Assembly (NCBI RefSeq): GCF_000327385.1
Contig: NW_008709614.1
Span: forward strand, 728,969 to 792,968
Reading direction: 5' to 3'
Length of the DNA: 64,000 bases
Source: Lottia gigantea
Lineage: Eukaryota > Mollusca > Gastropoda > Lottiidae
The position numbers and the translations under genes were made by a program. The notes under the pieces were generated by a model, which saw only the letters and a program-made list of their open reading frames with translations, ran no database searches and was not told where the DNA came from. Shown here one piece after another: positions 26,201 through 35,300 of this stretch. Positions within the stretch are counted from its first letter, which is position 1, and every line of letters begins with the position of its first letter.

Positions 26201-28651
26201 CAACATTATGATCATTCTGATTTGAAAATCCAGACACAAATGAATTGAGAATGAAACTTACTCCATCATCAATACCCAGTATTCTAGATCCTAAATCTGT
26301 CATTTCTAATATTTTACCACCCATTAACTGTAAACTATCACTGGGACGGTCTCTATTACTGCTCTATAACAGACAAAAATTTTAAAATTCACATTTTCTG
26401 CTATTTCAAGAGAGAAAACCACCAAAAAAGGGGAAATATTAATAGGAATAGAAGGAAAATGAGTATTGGGAAAGAACAGAACAAAAAGAATGCTCCAGAA
26501 ATCAGAAAGAATAGGGAAACTCATAGATTTAGTTAAGATCTTCTTTGTTTCTTATACAATTAAAACGTCTGTAGTTTCTATTTTAGTATTCTTGACAAGT
26601 TTTAGCACATTACCTCATAATAATGTAACCAGCCATCTTTGGCTTTAAAAAATCTTCTTTTCCATGTTTTTAGTAAGGTTGCTTTCTTCTTGTTCATTGG
26701 TAATTTTTCCATAAAGCCTTCCATAGAAACATACTGGTAAGATATATCTTCTGCTGTCTACAAGAAAATAAAACAATGAAAGCATTTGTTGTCTATAGCT
26801 TTATCTATAAATAAGAGTTATGCCCCTTTATACATTTAAACCACTAACTTTGATAACCACAAATAGTTGCCTTTCCATTTCAAGTCGTGTTCTTGTATTT
26901 TGACTTTATCAGAGCCATATTGTTAAATAACAAACTGTTCGTCCTGACCATTTTTTCACCAGAGAATATCAGAGTTGATAAAAATAATTGTAGACTTGTA
27001 TCAGGTGTTACTTACTTCTTCAATTAACTTGACATGATATAATTTCTTTAATAACTTAACCTGAAAATAACAAGGTATCAACCACTAAAAGAAAACAATA
27101 GCAAAACTGATCTTGGCCATTGTGCAGAATTCATAGAAAGAAAATAAAAAAAAGAAACAAATATCCATTTTATACAAGGCTAAAAACTTAGGTTCACTAC
27201 CATCCTTTCCACCAGCTGGTCGGTCAAACCTCTTGGCATTGATCATTCTCAGATTATTTGTACCCATTTACTGCTGGGTCAACTGGAATGATTAGGAAAG
27301 ATGATCAAGAATAGAACACAAAAAACAATTTGCCCAATGTAACCAAGCAAATGACCTCTGACTACAGAAGTTCAGATGTTTCTATTTGAAATCTATGCTT
27401 TGTATCTCAGCTTCTTATATAACTCAATTGATAAATATTCAACCTTTGGTTCTGTTTGTACAAATTGTATGGTGTGCCTTGAAACACACTTTGTTATTAT
27501 ATGTGATTATCATACAGAGAAATATATGACTTACTGGATCCCATGATATGAGATTCATACGAGGAGTTACTTCAACAAAATCATCATCTTCTCCTGTTTC
27601 ACCATTGGTGAAATCTTTCTTTAAATTTATAGGTGGATGTTTAGGCTTGTCATCATCTGATTGGTTGGTTGCCTTTGATGAGACAGATGTAATATTAAGT
27701 TTTTGTAGTGGAACATTTTCAGATAACTTCTCTTGTCCATTGATCTGGGATTGATCTGGAACAGAAAAACATGAGACATAACTCAAATGATCATATTTCT
27801 CATTGAAATTTTCATATTGTTTTGTGGATTTGGTTCCTTTCACCAGTCACAACCACAAAGAGATAGATTAAAGATAAGTAAAATGGACCATGAATGTTAC
27901 ATTAAATTCTTGTTATTGAAATTGATTTTATGATTGTTCCAGTTTGTATTAATGGGATTGTTTGTAGCCTACTATCTCTGAAATATTATCTTCTTCAGTT
28001 AAATGTATATATTGAAGTTTTGTGTTGATTTCTACGGAGCCCCTAAGGCGCAATTGTAAACAAAATAATAAATAAATATGTTTACAATTGGGCCTTAGAT
28101 TTCTGATATGGTCTGCCTGATTTTGGCTTCTAATCCTTATGTCTATTATTTGGAATTGCTGGACAAATTAGCTTTGGTTTCACTTGTTATGTAATTACTG
28201 AGGAGAAGCATATCAAAATAGTAGACCTACTATATTACCAGTGACCAATATAATCTTTTAGTTGGTTCATATATATGTAAATGCCTAGACAAGACTACTA
28301 TATCATCTTATATAAGAAAAACCCATCAATAAAACAACTCCCTTCAGATGAATTACTTAAACTAAATGAGTAATTTGATAGCTGGTAGTTTTCAGTGTAA
28401 ATATTAGTATATTAGTATATTGTGTATACACTGATTATATCTGTTTCATCTTTTCATGAAGTCTTGCTGCCTACGCTGAATTTATAGAACTAGTAACAAA
28501 ATTTACCATTTATAATATCTGAAATTATCAGAAAATTGCTTTGTATCATGTATATAATGTATTTTTCAATGCGGTTCTACAAATTATAATTTCTCTAGCA
28601 ACTACGCAAGACATGCTCACCTTTTAGGAAAATCTGATGCCACCTGTTTCT
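14068..28651 (-). CDS. Pleckstrin-homology plus actin-fold protein (PH-actin fusion), multi-exon
   Basis: At least 14 exons on the minus strand form one continuous frame of about 598 residues, with every GT-AG junction phase-consistent. They are 27535-27755, 27016-27060, 26614-26757, 26262-26363, 25864-26004, 25553-25613, 25092-25240, 20708-20788, 16832-17024, 16298-16440, 15819-15934, 15135-15281, 14657-14756 and 14068-14220; a further 31-nt exon at 28621-28651 is tentative. Counting from 27755, residues about 102-205 form a PH domain (WKRRFFKAKDGWLHYYE; C-terminal helix with EYGQWKLALDSQ). Residues about 219-580 form an actin fold: phosphate loop VLVVDMGSSAIRAGLLGE, VQQSLLSLYSYK, second phosphate loop IIVDIGQRIEILPIYDG, adenosine loop LSGGVTMLPGFADR and a terminal YIGACSVAGM segment. 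Actin residues D11, Q137 and D154 are kept, while D157 and H161 positions read Q and I. PH domains usually bind phosphoinositides or proteins, so a membrane- or cortex-associated actin-related role is an inference. The N-terminus is not settled, and I know no named family with this order. Confidence 0.88.
14316..14534. mobile_element. Short non-autonomous DNA transposon, AAACCCC-end family (copy A)
   Basis: This 219-bp element has inverted ends AAACCCCTTTTACA (14316-14329) and TGTAAAAGGGGTTT (14521-14534), and lies in the last intron of the PH-actin gene. Inside are TTCTGAGAA (14442-14450) and TTCTCAGAA (14478-14486). Copies B (47667-48098) and C (54905-55292) share the termini or core. The target duplication is ambiguous, so the superfamily is left open. 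Confidence 0.7.
14657..14756 (-). CDS. PH-actin exon: adenosine-binding loop of the actin fold
   Basis: The exon is spliced TATTATAG to GTAAGA, starts in phase 2 and ends in phase 0. It encodes AIYLSGGVTMLPGFADRFKI, the counterpart of actin's LSGGTTMYPGIADRMQKE, the clearest actin signature in the gene. Confidence 0.93.
15135..15281 (-). CDS. PH-actin exon: actin subdomains 3/4 segment
   Basis: The acceptor is TGTTTTTAG and the donor is GTATGC, phase 2 on both sides. It encodes KYDEGRFKSTEGLFDTDMWE and FPNLHKLVFQAIQMCPMDNR, matching actin's ERFRCPEALFQP...IHETTFNSIMKCDVDIR region. Confidence 0.9.
15366..15768. repeat. Degenerate ~28-bp tandem repeat
   Basis: About 14 imperfect copies of a unit containing ATAATAGAGCTTAATATT and TTACTATGAAA fill most of the intron between the exons at 15135-15281 and 15819-15934. 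Copies vary (GAGAATATT, GAGCTTATTTT), indicating an older array than the two large ones upstream in the gene. Confidence 0.9.
15819..15934 (-). CDS. PH-actin exon: actin segment after the helix bundle
   Basis: The acceptor is AATGTTACAG and the donor is GTAAGT, starting in phase 0 and ending in phase 2. It begins SCYVASHYKNE, aligning with actin's KLCYVALDFEQE, and ends LDGFDLPPTAY, aligning with YELPDGQVI. Confidence 0.9.
16298..16440 (-). CDS. PH-actin exon: hinge and subdomain 4 start
   Basis: The acceptor is GATCATTTCAG and the donor is GTAAAA. It completes the split Gly of PIYDG and encodes GFVISGGVSRLPYGSDKIQN then LLENNYSFQSTIEQLIVKYI, equivalent to actin's [20 protein letters not shown] and RGYSFTTTAEREIVRDIK. 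Confidence 0.92.
16832..17024 (-). CDS. PH-actin exon: second phosphate loop of the actin fold
   Basis: The acceptor is ATTTTGCAG and the donor is GTAAGC, starting in phase 0 and ending in phase 1. It starts VMLSTPQSLG, equivalent to actin's VLLTEAPLNP. It keeps the Q137-equivalent in VQQSLLSLY and the D154-equivalent in IIVDIGQRIEI, but has Q, R and I where actin has D157, G158 and H161. Confidence 0.93.
17187..20440. repeat. 3.25-kb intronic minisatellite, 20-bp unit
   Basis: About 160 copies of AATCAAACTATTAATAGTAT and variants (ACTGTTAATAGT, ATGGTACATTC, GTGTCATC) occupy the intron between exons 16832-17024 and 20708-20788. The inner 12 bases ACTATTAATAGT are a perfect palindrome in many copies. 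Some multi-monomer blocks recur far apart, showing internal segmental duplication. Off-length joints (for example AGTATTTTAATC near 20065 and 20230) recur too. Confidence 0.98.
20708..20788 (-). CDS. PH-actin exon isolated between two minisatellites
   Basis: The acceptor is TTTTAATTTCAG and the donor is GTAAGT. It is 27 codons in phase 0: FTIDWKVIKVLFQKIFTELK then INPSQHW. This aligns with actin's [27 protein letters not shown] and joins in frame with both neighbours, although flanked by introns of 3.7 and 4.3 kb. Confidence 0.92.
21957..24945. repeat. 3.0-kb intronic minisatellite, 21-bp unit
   Basis: About 140 copies of a 21-bp unit with core ACTAAATAG(A/T)TGAATGTTAT fill most of the intron between exons 20708-20788 and 25092-25240. 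Variant monomers read AAAGAGAAAGATGAATGTTAT or contain CTAAAAATATGAATAATATG. Larger blocks mixing these variants recur (for example around 22795-22900, 23035-23110 and 23180-23235). The monomer is unrelated to the 20-bp array next door. Confidence 0.98.
25092..25240 (-). CDS. PH-actin exon: actin subdomain 2
   Basis: The acceptor is TTATTTCAG and the donor is GTATTG, starting in phase 1 and ending in phase 0. It encodes LPQLFFPCVASVNKTTG then GDIIVGADAYKPENRSNSNL. This covers the D-loop region and aligns with actin's FPSIVGRP...SYVGDEAQSKRGILTLKYP. Confidence 0.92.
25553..25613 (-). CDS. PH-actin exon: first phosphate loop of the actin fold
   Basis: The acceptor is ATTTGTAG and the donor is GTAATA, starting in phase 0 and ending in phase 1. 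It encodes KVLVVDMGSSAIRAGLLGEQ, equivalent to actin's [20 protein letters not shown]. The D11-equivalent is kept and K18 is replaced by Arg. Confidence 0.93.
25864..26004 (-). CDS. PH-actin exon: end of PH domain and linker to actin fold
   Basis: The acceptor is ATCATACAG and the donor is GTAAGT. It is 47 codons in phase 0. KFLMVRVPSDKEYGQWKLAL contains the last PH strands and the closing helix with its characteristic Trp; LQPVLYANPHPKK leads into the actin fold on the next exon. Confidence 0.92.
26262..26363 (-). CDS. PH-actin exon: middle strands of the PH domain
   Basis: The acceptor is CTGTTATAG and the donor is GTAAGT. It is 34 codons in phase 0, encoding DSLQLMGGKILEMTDLGSRI then LGIDDG, the strand 3 to 6 portion of a PH fold. 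Confidence 0.9.
26614..26757 (-). CDS. PH-actin exon: start of the PH domain
   Basis: The acceptor is CTTGTAG and the donor is GTAATG. It is 48 codons in phase 0. It encodes MEGFMEKLPMNKKKATLLKT then WKRRFFKAKDGWLHYYE, the classical opening of a PH domain with a basic loop between strands 1 and 2 and the strand 2 WKRRFF motif. Confidence 0.93.
27016..27060 (-). CDS. PH-actin exon: 15-codon microexon
   Basis: The acceptor is TTATTTTCAG and the donor is GTAAGT, phase 0. It encodes VKLLKKLYHVKLIEE, a basic amphipathic helix just before the PH domain. It joins in frame with both neighbours, giving SWDPVKLLKKLY across the upstream junction. Confidence 0.85.
27170..27295 (-). mobile_element. Fragment of the SINE-like repeat seen at 5985-6180
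   Basis: On the minus strand it shares CCAGTTGACCCAGCAGTAAA, then AATGCCAAGAGGTTTGACC and CCAGCTGG, in the same order as the copy at 5985-6180. The tRNA-like head is missing here, so this is a truncated copy. It lies in an intron of the PH-actin gene. Confidence 0.55.
27535..27755 (-). CDS. PH-actin exon: disordered N-terminal region
   Basis: The acceptor is TCTGTTCCAG and the donor is GTAAGT; the first two bases complete a split Asp codon and the exon ends in phase 0. The product is polar and probably disordered (SSKATNQSDDDKPKHPPINL, NGETGEDDDFVEVTPRMNL). The minus-strand frame opens further upstream, to 27843, but the good acceptor argues that this extension is intron. Confidence 0.8.
28043..28098. 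repeat. Near-perfect 20-bp inverted repeat (hairpin)
   Basis: CTAAGGCGCAATTGTAAACA (28043-28062) pairs with TGTTTACAATTGGGCCTTAG (28079-28098) with one mismatch around a 16-nt AT-only loop. It could be a tiny transposon remnant or a hairpin RNA. It lies just upstream of, or in the first intron of, the PH-actin gene. Confidence 0.85.
28621..28651 (-). CDS. Possible upstream microexon of the PH-actin gene
   Basis: A 31-nt segment on minus is bounded by a strong acceptor (GCATTCATTGCAG) and donor (GTGAGC). Spliced to 27755 it keeps the frame (RNRWHQIFLK, then split Asp). No start codon is present, so more exons would be needed upstream. It could equally be chance. Confidence 0.3.
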
Positions 28652-31600
28652 CTGCAATGAATGCAAAATGAGATTTTCTGCGATAAATTCAAAACAAATA
28701 TTTTTTCTTTCCTTGGTCTAATATTTTTTATTAGCAAAAAAGATAAAACTGAATGAAACTATTAATGTATCTTAAGTTACAGTTAATTTGTTTATCTTTA
28801 TATATTCTTGTTGTTTTCACATCATTTTTTAGTTTTTACACATGTGAAATCATAAAAACATTCATATTACTAAAAGTCATTTTCTAATGGTTTTTCAATG
28901 TTATTAAGAGATAACTGAGTTTTAACTGAGAGAAAATGTGTTATTTTTAATGTGTTTGTACTGAAAGTATCTGTTTTTGTACAAGTCTCCTTGAACATTG
29001 AACTTCTCCACCCTATGACGAACGTTAACGTAAAATGTTTTTGATTTTGCCAGAAGTGGGAAGTAGGCGCCTAATTATCTGGAACTAAGCCAGAGAAAGG
29101 ATACACATATAAACACATTTATTAAATCCTGGTGCCAATTATTGGTGTTTTTGACTTAATTATTACCATAAACCAAGTTTAGTCTATATCAACACCTGTA
29201 TCTTTCTATCAATGATTTTATGACGAATATACTATTTTATAAACACTGTAGGAAAATTAAGAATTTTTGATCTCAGTTAAGATTCCTTTTAGAATAGCTA
29301 TATGCTACTAATATTCAATAATTATATCATAGAATATAATACTTCCAATAATTGAATCATATATAATACAACAGGAGAATATTAGTTTCTATCCAACATG
29401 TTCAAACTGTGCACTTTGAAACTTGTATAGAGGAAATTATTGAATTAGCAAGTCATGATCGATAAAAGCCACAAAATATTCTTGTGATTCTTGCCTAATT
29501 AGATCTACATATTTAAGTATTTTTGTAGGTTTCTAAATGGAAATTGTTTATTCAGGTTATATTTTCAATATGTTTCTCCAATATCTGATTAACACAAGAC
29601 CGCAAGTACTCTGATTATTTTCCTAATATATTGTTATTATTTTGGGTATCTAAATTTGATTCTATCAGAAGTTACAAAAAATAATTAGGGGAAAGCATTC
29701 CATTATCCTTATAACTCCGAGACTTGAATACTTTCTGCTGCCTTCATACTTCTGCTTTGATGTCTACAGCCTTTCCATAGACTAAACAGTCTCAACCTTT
29801 ATAGTTCCACAAATTTCACAAATTATTTTTGCATAGACAAATGTTAGAATTACATAGTGATGCTCAAATGATGCAAAAAAAACCATTGGGTCACACTGAC
29901 ACCCATAATAATGCACAAAGTTGGTGATTTATATCCTCATATGAAATCCAATTAATAATACAGACAGTTTTTATTCCTACCATCTCTGACAATTCAAAAA
30001 TCATATTCTCTAATGAAAGAAAATTTAGTATTCAACTACATTGCTTCGTGGTCTATTTGAAGGTATTTTATACAGTTATTTGCATTGAGAAACACTGTAA
30101 GGAAGTAGTACAGAACAAATTGTATAATTTGTGATAATATTTCTAGAAGAATACATGATAAATGATAGTAACAACTGTTGAATGACAAGTTATTGATTTT
30201 TCCCTTCTCAACTGGAATAACAGGCTGTTTTTAATGTTCTTATTGTCATCCTCAAGTCAAGATTTCTGAACATCGATTTTACCGCCATTATAATAATCAA
30301 ATAGAAAAATGCTTTCAGGTTTTTCTAACCAAGAAGTTATTTTTCTTTGCTGAGTAAATTAATTTTCTTTTGTATGTCTGCCATTCTTTACAAGAACCAA
30401 TTTTCAAATCTTTTCCATTACATTATAATTTATATTATCTTCCTAGTTACTACAAGCTTTCATAGAAATACAATCTTTTAAATTTCCAGAAGTGATTTTT
30501 GGAATGTCACATGGTTAAGGGTATTAAAGAAGAAGTGATTATCAAATATAATTTATTTGTGTATAAAAAGTAACAAATAGAGGTCTAATTAATTATGATA
30601 CCCAATTAAACATAATTAACATAACAATAACAACTGAATCTAACAACATTACATAAACCTTCCAGGTCTTAACACAGAGAACAAAAACAAAACACTTTTA
30701 AAGGGTAAAGTGCTCTAAATATATTTTTATATTTTAACACCTTGATCTTAAACTGTTGACTGTTTCGTTAAATAATCAAACAGAAAATAGTTATCATAGG
30801 CATGGTACATTTTGTTAAATAGACAACTCTATATCCTGAGAAACAAGGCCCTATATTACAAGCAAATAAATATAATGCCAGCTAATAATATGTAATAATA
30901 ATACGATGATAACATATTAATATGTTAAATTGAATATAGAGGAAAGGAAATAAAACAGAACACAATTTTGAACAACAACAAAATATACAAAGAAAATAAC
31001 AATAGAGTACATGTAATACTCATAAAAAAAAATTGAAATTATCAACTAAATTACGTCTTTAAAACTTTTATATACAATAACACACGGTTCCATTTCATAT
31101 TTCTCACCAAATTTCATCATGATTGAACTGAAATACCCAAAAACCAGCTAAATAACAATTTTGCAGACTGGTAAAATAATCTGGTCTCTACATCTATAGC
31201 TTGCATAACAATGAAACATAATATATAATACATGTATAATATCATTTGAGACATGTAACACTAAGAGACAAATACCAATATATTTTTTTCTACATTATTG
31301 TATGAAAATTTACATGGGATAATATCAATTTGTGTTTACAGTTCCTTGTGATTATCAGCTCCGAATATTATAGTTTAAACAACAATATTTCAATACAACA
31401 CAAACAATCTGCAAACAATATCTACCGGTAATACAATATTCATGATGTAATTCAACTCTAGAAGGGTTAATATTCAGTTCTGTTTAAACTTGAGTTTATA
31501 ATATATATATAATATAATATTCATGAAGTATTAGATAACTGTTCAAGTCTATTTTTGAAGGACAAAGTTTAAGGTGTAACCTATTCAGGATAATATTATC

Positions 31601-32310
31601 TAGTATCCTATTACATTTCACAGATTAACCTAATCTCATTATTAATATACAGTTAAGGCCTGGATTAGGTGTGTTAAGACATTGGGTTTATATCTAATCT
31701 TAAATGAGCAAAAAGAACTTAAATTAATTTGTAAAAGTAGCTGCCACATATAATGTTGATGATAAACAGATATTAATGATTGACACATTAGAAATAATTC
31801 ATAAATTAGACAAGTTCTACATATCAACCAGATGTTTCAAGGATTCTAGAGTTTAAAATTCTGATACTAAAACTAGGCTCATTTTCAAACTTTTCTTTCA
31901 CAGTATACAGATAGCCAATCACATAGGTTAGTCTGAATTCAAAAAGGAAGTTTGAAAATGGATGTATAATATGGTTTTATAAGTAAAGCAATATTTAGTA
32001 GAAATATAGTAATAATGAAAACGCCTGAAGATATCATTAAATGATTGAGTATATATTGAAATAGGTGACCTACAATTTTATTTTACTTATCCTAAACCTT
32101 ATACACCTGTTACTTTTACCTATAATAACATACTGGTTGATTTAATTATACTAATTATTTTAACCTAGATAAACATTTATTACTAGCAAGTTAATTATCT
32201 GATATTTTATACATAAAAATTTACTGCAGTGTAATCAATTTGAAACAAGCCAGTTCAAATAAAAAGCTGTTTAGGGTGTGTATATTTCAACCAGTAATTA
32301 AATTTAGAAA
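28652..32310. other. 3.7 kb without recognised genes
   Basis: On minus this should hold the 5' end of the PH-actin gene and the 3' UTR of the 2040-residue gene. A minus-strand AATAAA lies near 32180 (TTTATT on plus), a plausible poly(A) signal for the latter. A small CpG-containing patch near 29010-29075 (ACGAACGTTAACGT) is the only promoter-like spot I see. No repeats with clear ends. Confidence 0.5.
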
Positions 32311-35300
32311 TCAGTTGATAATTCCCCTACGTTCAAATGTTGGTGACAAATCATTAACTGAATCTTGGTTTGACCATAGATTGAGTTCTGCTAATAATCC
32401 TTTATCAGTTCCATGGAATTCACAGCATGGTTTACCAGTATTTTCATCTTTATGAGGTGTAATTGATACAGAGTTAAAATCCAGTTCTACATCTTCACAT
32501 ACAGTTTGTAAACATGTCCGTAATTTAGGTCTCCATATTGTTTTCATATCAGTAGAGAATCCACGTCCTAAATATTTCATCAATCTACGAGAACCAAAAT
32601 CACCCTCTTTAGTTAAACACAGGTGATTCTGTAATAGTTCCATATCTTCTTTCTGAGATTCAACACAAACAAAGTCACACAGAGAGTCAAATTGTCCATC
32701 TATAGTTTTAGCTTTAAGAAAATTGAGACAGTAAGTTAATTTAGCACTTAGTTTATTGTCATCACGATGTAATTCTAATTCACGTAAAATCTGAGAAAAT
32801 TTCTCCATCAGAATATAAATTTCATTATCGTCATCATAATATTGGACAGGCCTAAAACTTGTCACTTTCTTAAACTGTGTTTTTAATACTTCCAACTTTT
32901 CAGACACTTGAAGATTGTTCAAAAATTGATCTAGAAATGAGTCTATAGTGGTCAGTTGAGTAGATTTGTCTGAATTGTCCACACTATCTAGTCTTTCAAA
33001 TTGTTTTGATAACAGTCCTAATTGTCTTTTTAATCGTGAACGTTCTCGCATCTGGGCAAAATCTTGATAAATGATAAACATTTGAATTTTATTTCGATCT
33101 TTATCAGTCATAGATTCAAATTGTTCACTATGGTCAATTCCACCTTCAGATGATAATAGTTGCTGTAAACCTCCTTCAAAGGATTTTGAGGATTTGAGAA
33201 GTTCAATAGTGTCAACACTTTCTAACTGACTGTCTAGGTGTTGCAATTTAAGAACTGGTGCTTGTCTTTCCTGCAACATCTTGGTAGTTGTTTCAATTCC
33301 ATGATGAGTATGATCAATTTCATCATGTTGGGATAAATGATAGTTGATGCTATTAGCAGTTTCAATTCTGTTTTCTGTGTTTTGTTCAATATTTTGCATA
33401 GTAGATGATTGTAAATCATCATGCTGAGATGAGTGGTAATTGATGTCAATAGTTTCTGTGTCTGTTCTCCATTCTTCACCAGGATGATGTGTGGTGGTTG
33501 TAGTTTCAGTTGTGGTGGTTGTAGTGGTCCAATATTCATCATCTTGAGAATTGGTTTGTTTCCTTAGTGACCTAGAATTTTTTAAACCAGCATGCTGACT
33601 GTCATATAATTGGGAGTTATCTGTGATTTCTGTTGTTCTTTCGAAGCTGGTGATATCTTCTGTTGAGTTGGCTTTTTCAATTTGTTTAGTTCTTAAAGCT
33701 TTAAGATCACCCTGTTTCATATCTGAAGTATGTAATTCTGTGGTTGTTGACAGTTGAGTTGCTTCAGATGTGTTTTCAAAGCTGGTGATATCTTCAGTAG
33801 AATCGGCCTTTTCAATTTGTTTGGTTCTGAAAGCTTTAAGATCACCATGTTCCATTCCTGAAGTATGTAATTCTGTGGTTGTTGATAGTTGAGTGGCTTC
33901 AGAAGTGTTTTCAAAGCTAGTGATAACTTCAGTTGAATTGGCTTTCTCAAGTTGTCTATGTAACAGGGCACCAGATTCTTCACGGTGTGTTTTCATTTCT
34001 GACATTGTGTAGGAATACTCAGTTTTCTCAGAAGATAGTTTATAACTAGTCATGTCTTCTGTGGATCTGACCCTTCTTATTCCCAGTCTAGATCCATCTT
34101 GGACATCCATCACATCAACAGAATATTTCCTAGATGTAAAAACCTGATCGGCAGCCAAATTTCTGCATAAATCTTCTGTCGATCTAGCTTTAGTAATGTC
34201 CAAAATTGATCTCCTTCTATTTCTACCAGTTCCATCATCGTCTACTTCAAACTCAATACATCCAGTCAGATCCTCAGATGAATCAAAAATTTCAATGACT
34301 GTCGTCTTGAAACTGTTTTGCTCATTGCTGGTTGCAGCCTCAGTGTAAAGATAAGCAGTGCTGGCTACTATACCTGCAGATACATAAGAGGTTTCTTCTG
34401 AACTTTCAATCTCAGAGAGAAGTTTCTGCTCTTCAAGTTCAAAAGATTTCCCCAAACTTTCAGAAAAGTCAATGAATTCTTGCAATGTGTCTGCAGTAGC
34501 TTCTTTTGAGTCAATCCTGTTGAAATCCCTCCTACTGATGGTGGTCCCGGACAAGTATTCTGAACTTGTATCGTGACTAGTGGCATGACAGGTTTCAGAA
34601 TAACTTGTAATGTCCTCTTGAGATTGGATTCTTTCAAATTGGACATTACTTTCTTCATTCATGACACCAAACATCTGATCTTTATACAAAGAATGATCTG
34701 AGTCCTCATAAACAAAACTGGTCATGTCTTCCGTAGTGTCTTGTCGGGAAACAACAGATTTACCAGATCTTGTCAAGGTATAGTACCCACTCTCAGTCTC
34801 ACTGATTTCAGATGATGGAGAGAGTGATACTCCACTCTTAGATGTCAACATAGTCTCGGTCTTTTCTTCTTCACCAGGTATTTCAACATTGACTTCTGCT
34901 GTACAAACTGATCTATATGCTGAACTATCAGAGTCATGTGATATGTCTAGTAAGCTCTGTTTGGGAGAATCCTCATGTAAATAAGTCATGTAACCTGAAT
35001 CCTCCAGCAGACTGACCTCAGCACTACAAGATGCTTTGTATGGACTTTCAGGTTCTGAAATGTGACTAATATTGGCAAAATCAATCCTCTCACTCGACTT
35101 ATTTTCTGTTGACATGTATTTAGATTCCAGTGTTTGTTCTTGAGTCCATTCTATGGGAATTTTAGGTCTGTCACAAACAAACTGAAATGTCTTGCCCATA
35201 TTCTCATTTCCAATTTCACCTAATTTTAAGTTTTTATAATGCACATTGTGCTGTCTACTAGAATATATATCTATATCTGTAGCAACAGGTAGATGAAATT

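Noticed and set aside
27756-27843. In-frame upstream extension of the PH-actin exon to an apparent ATG at 27843
   Set aside because: A good acceptor (TCTGTTCCAG) separates it from the polar, conserved-looking part, and the extension has no matching features. It remains possible as an alternative first exon.
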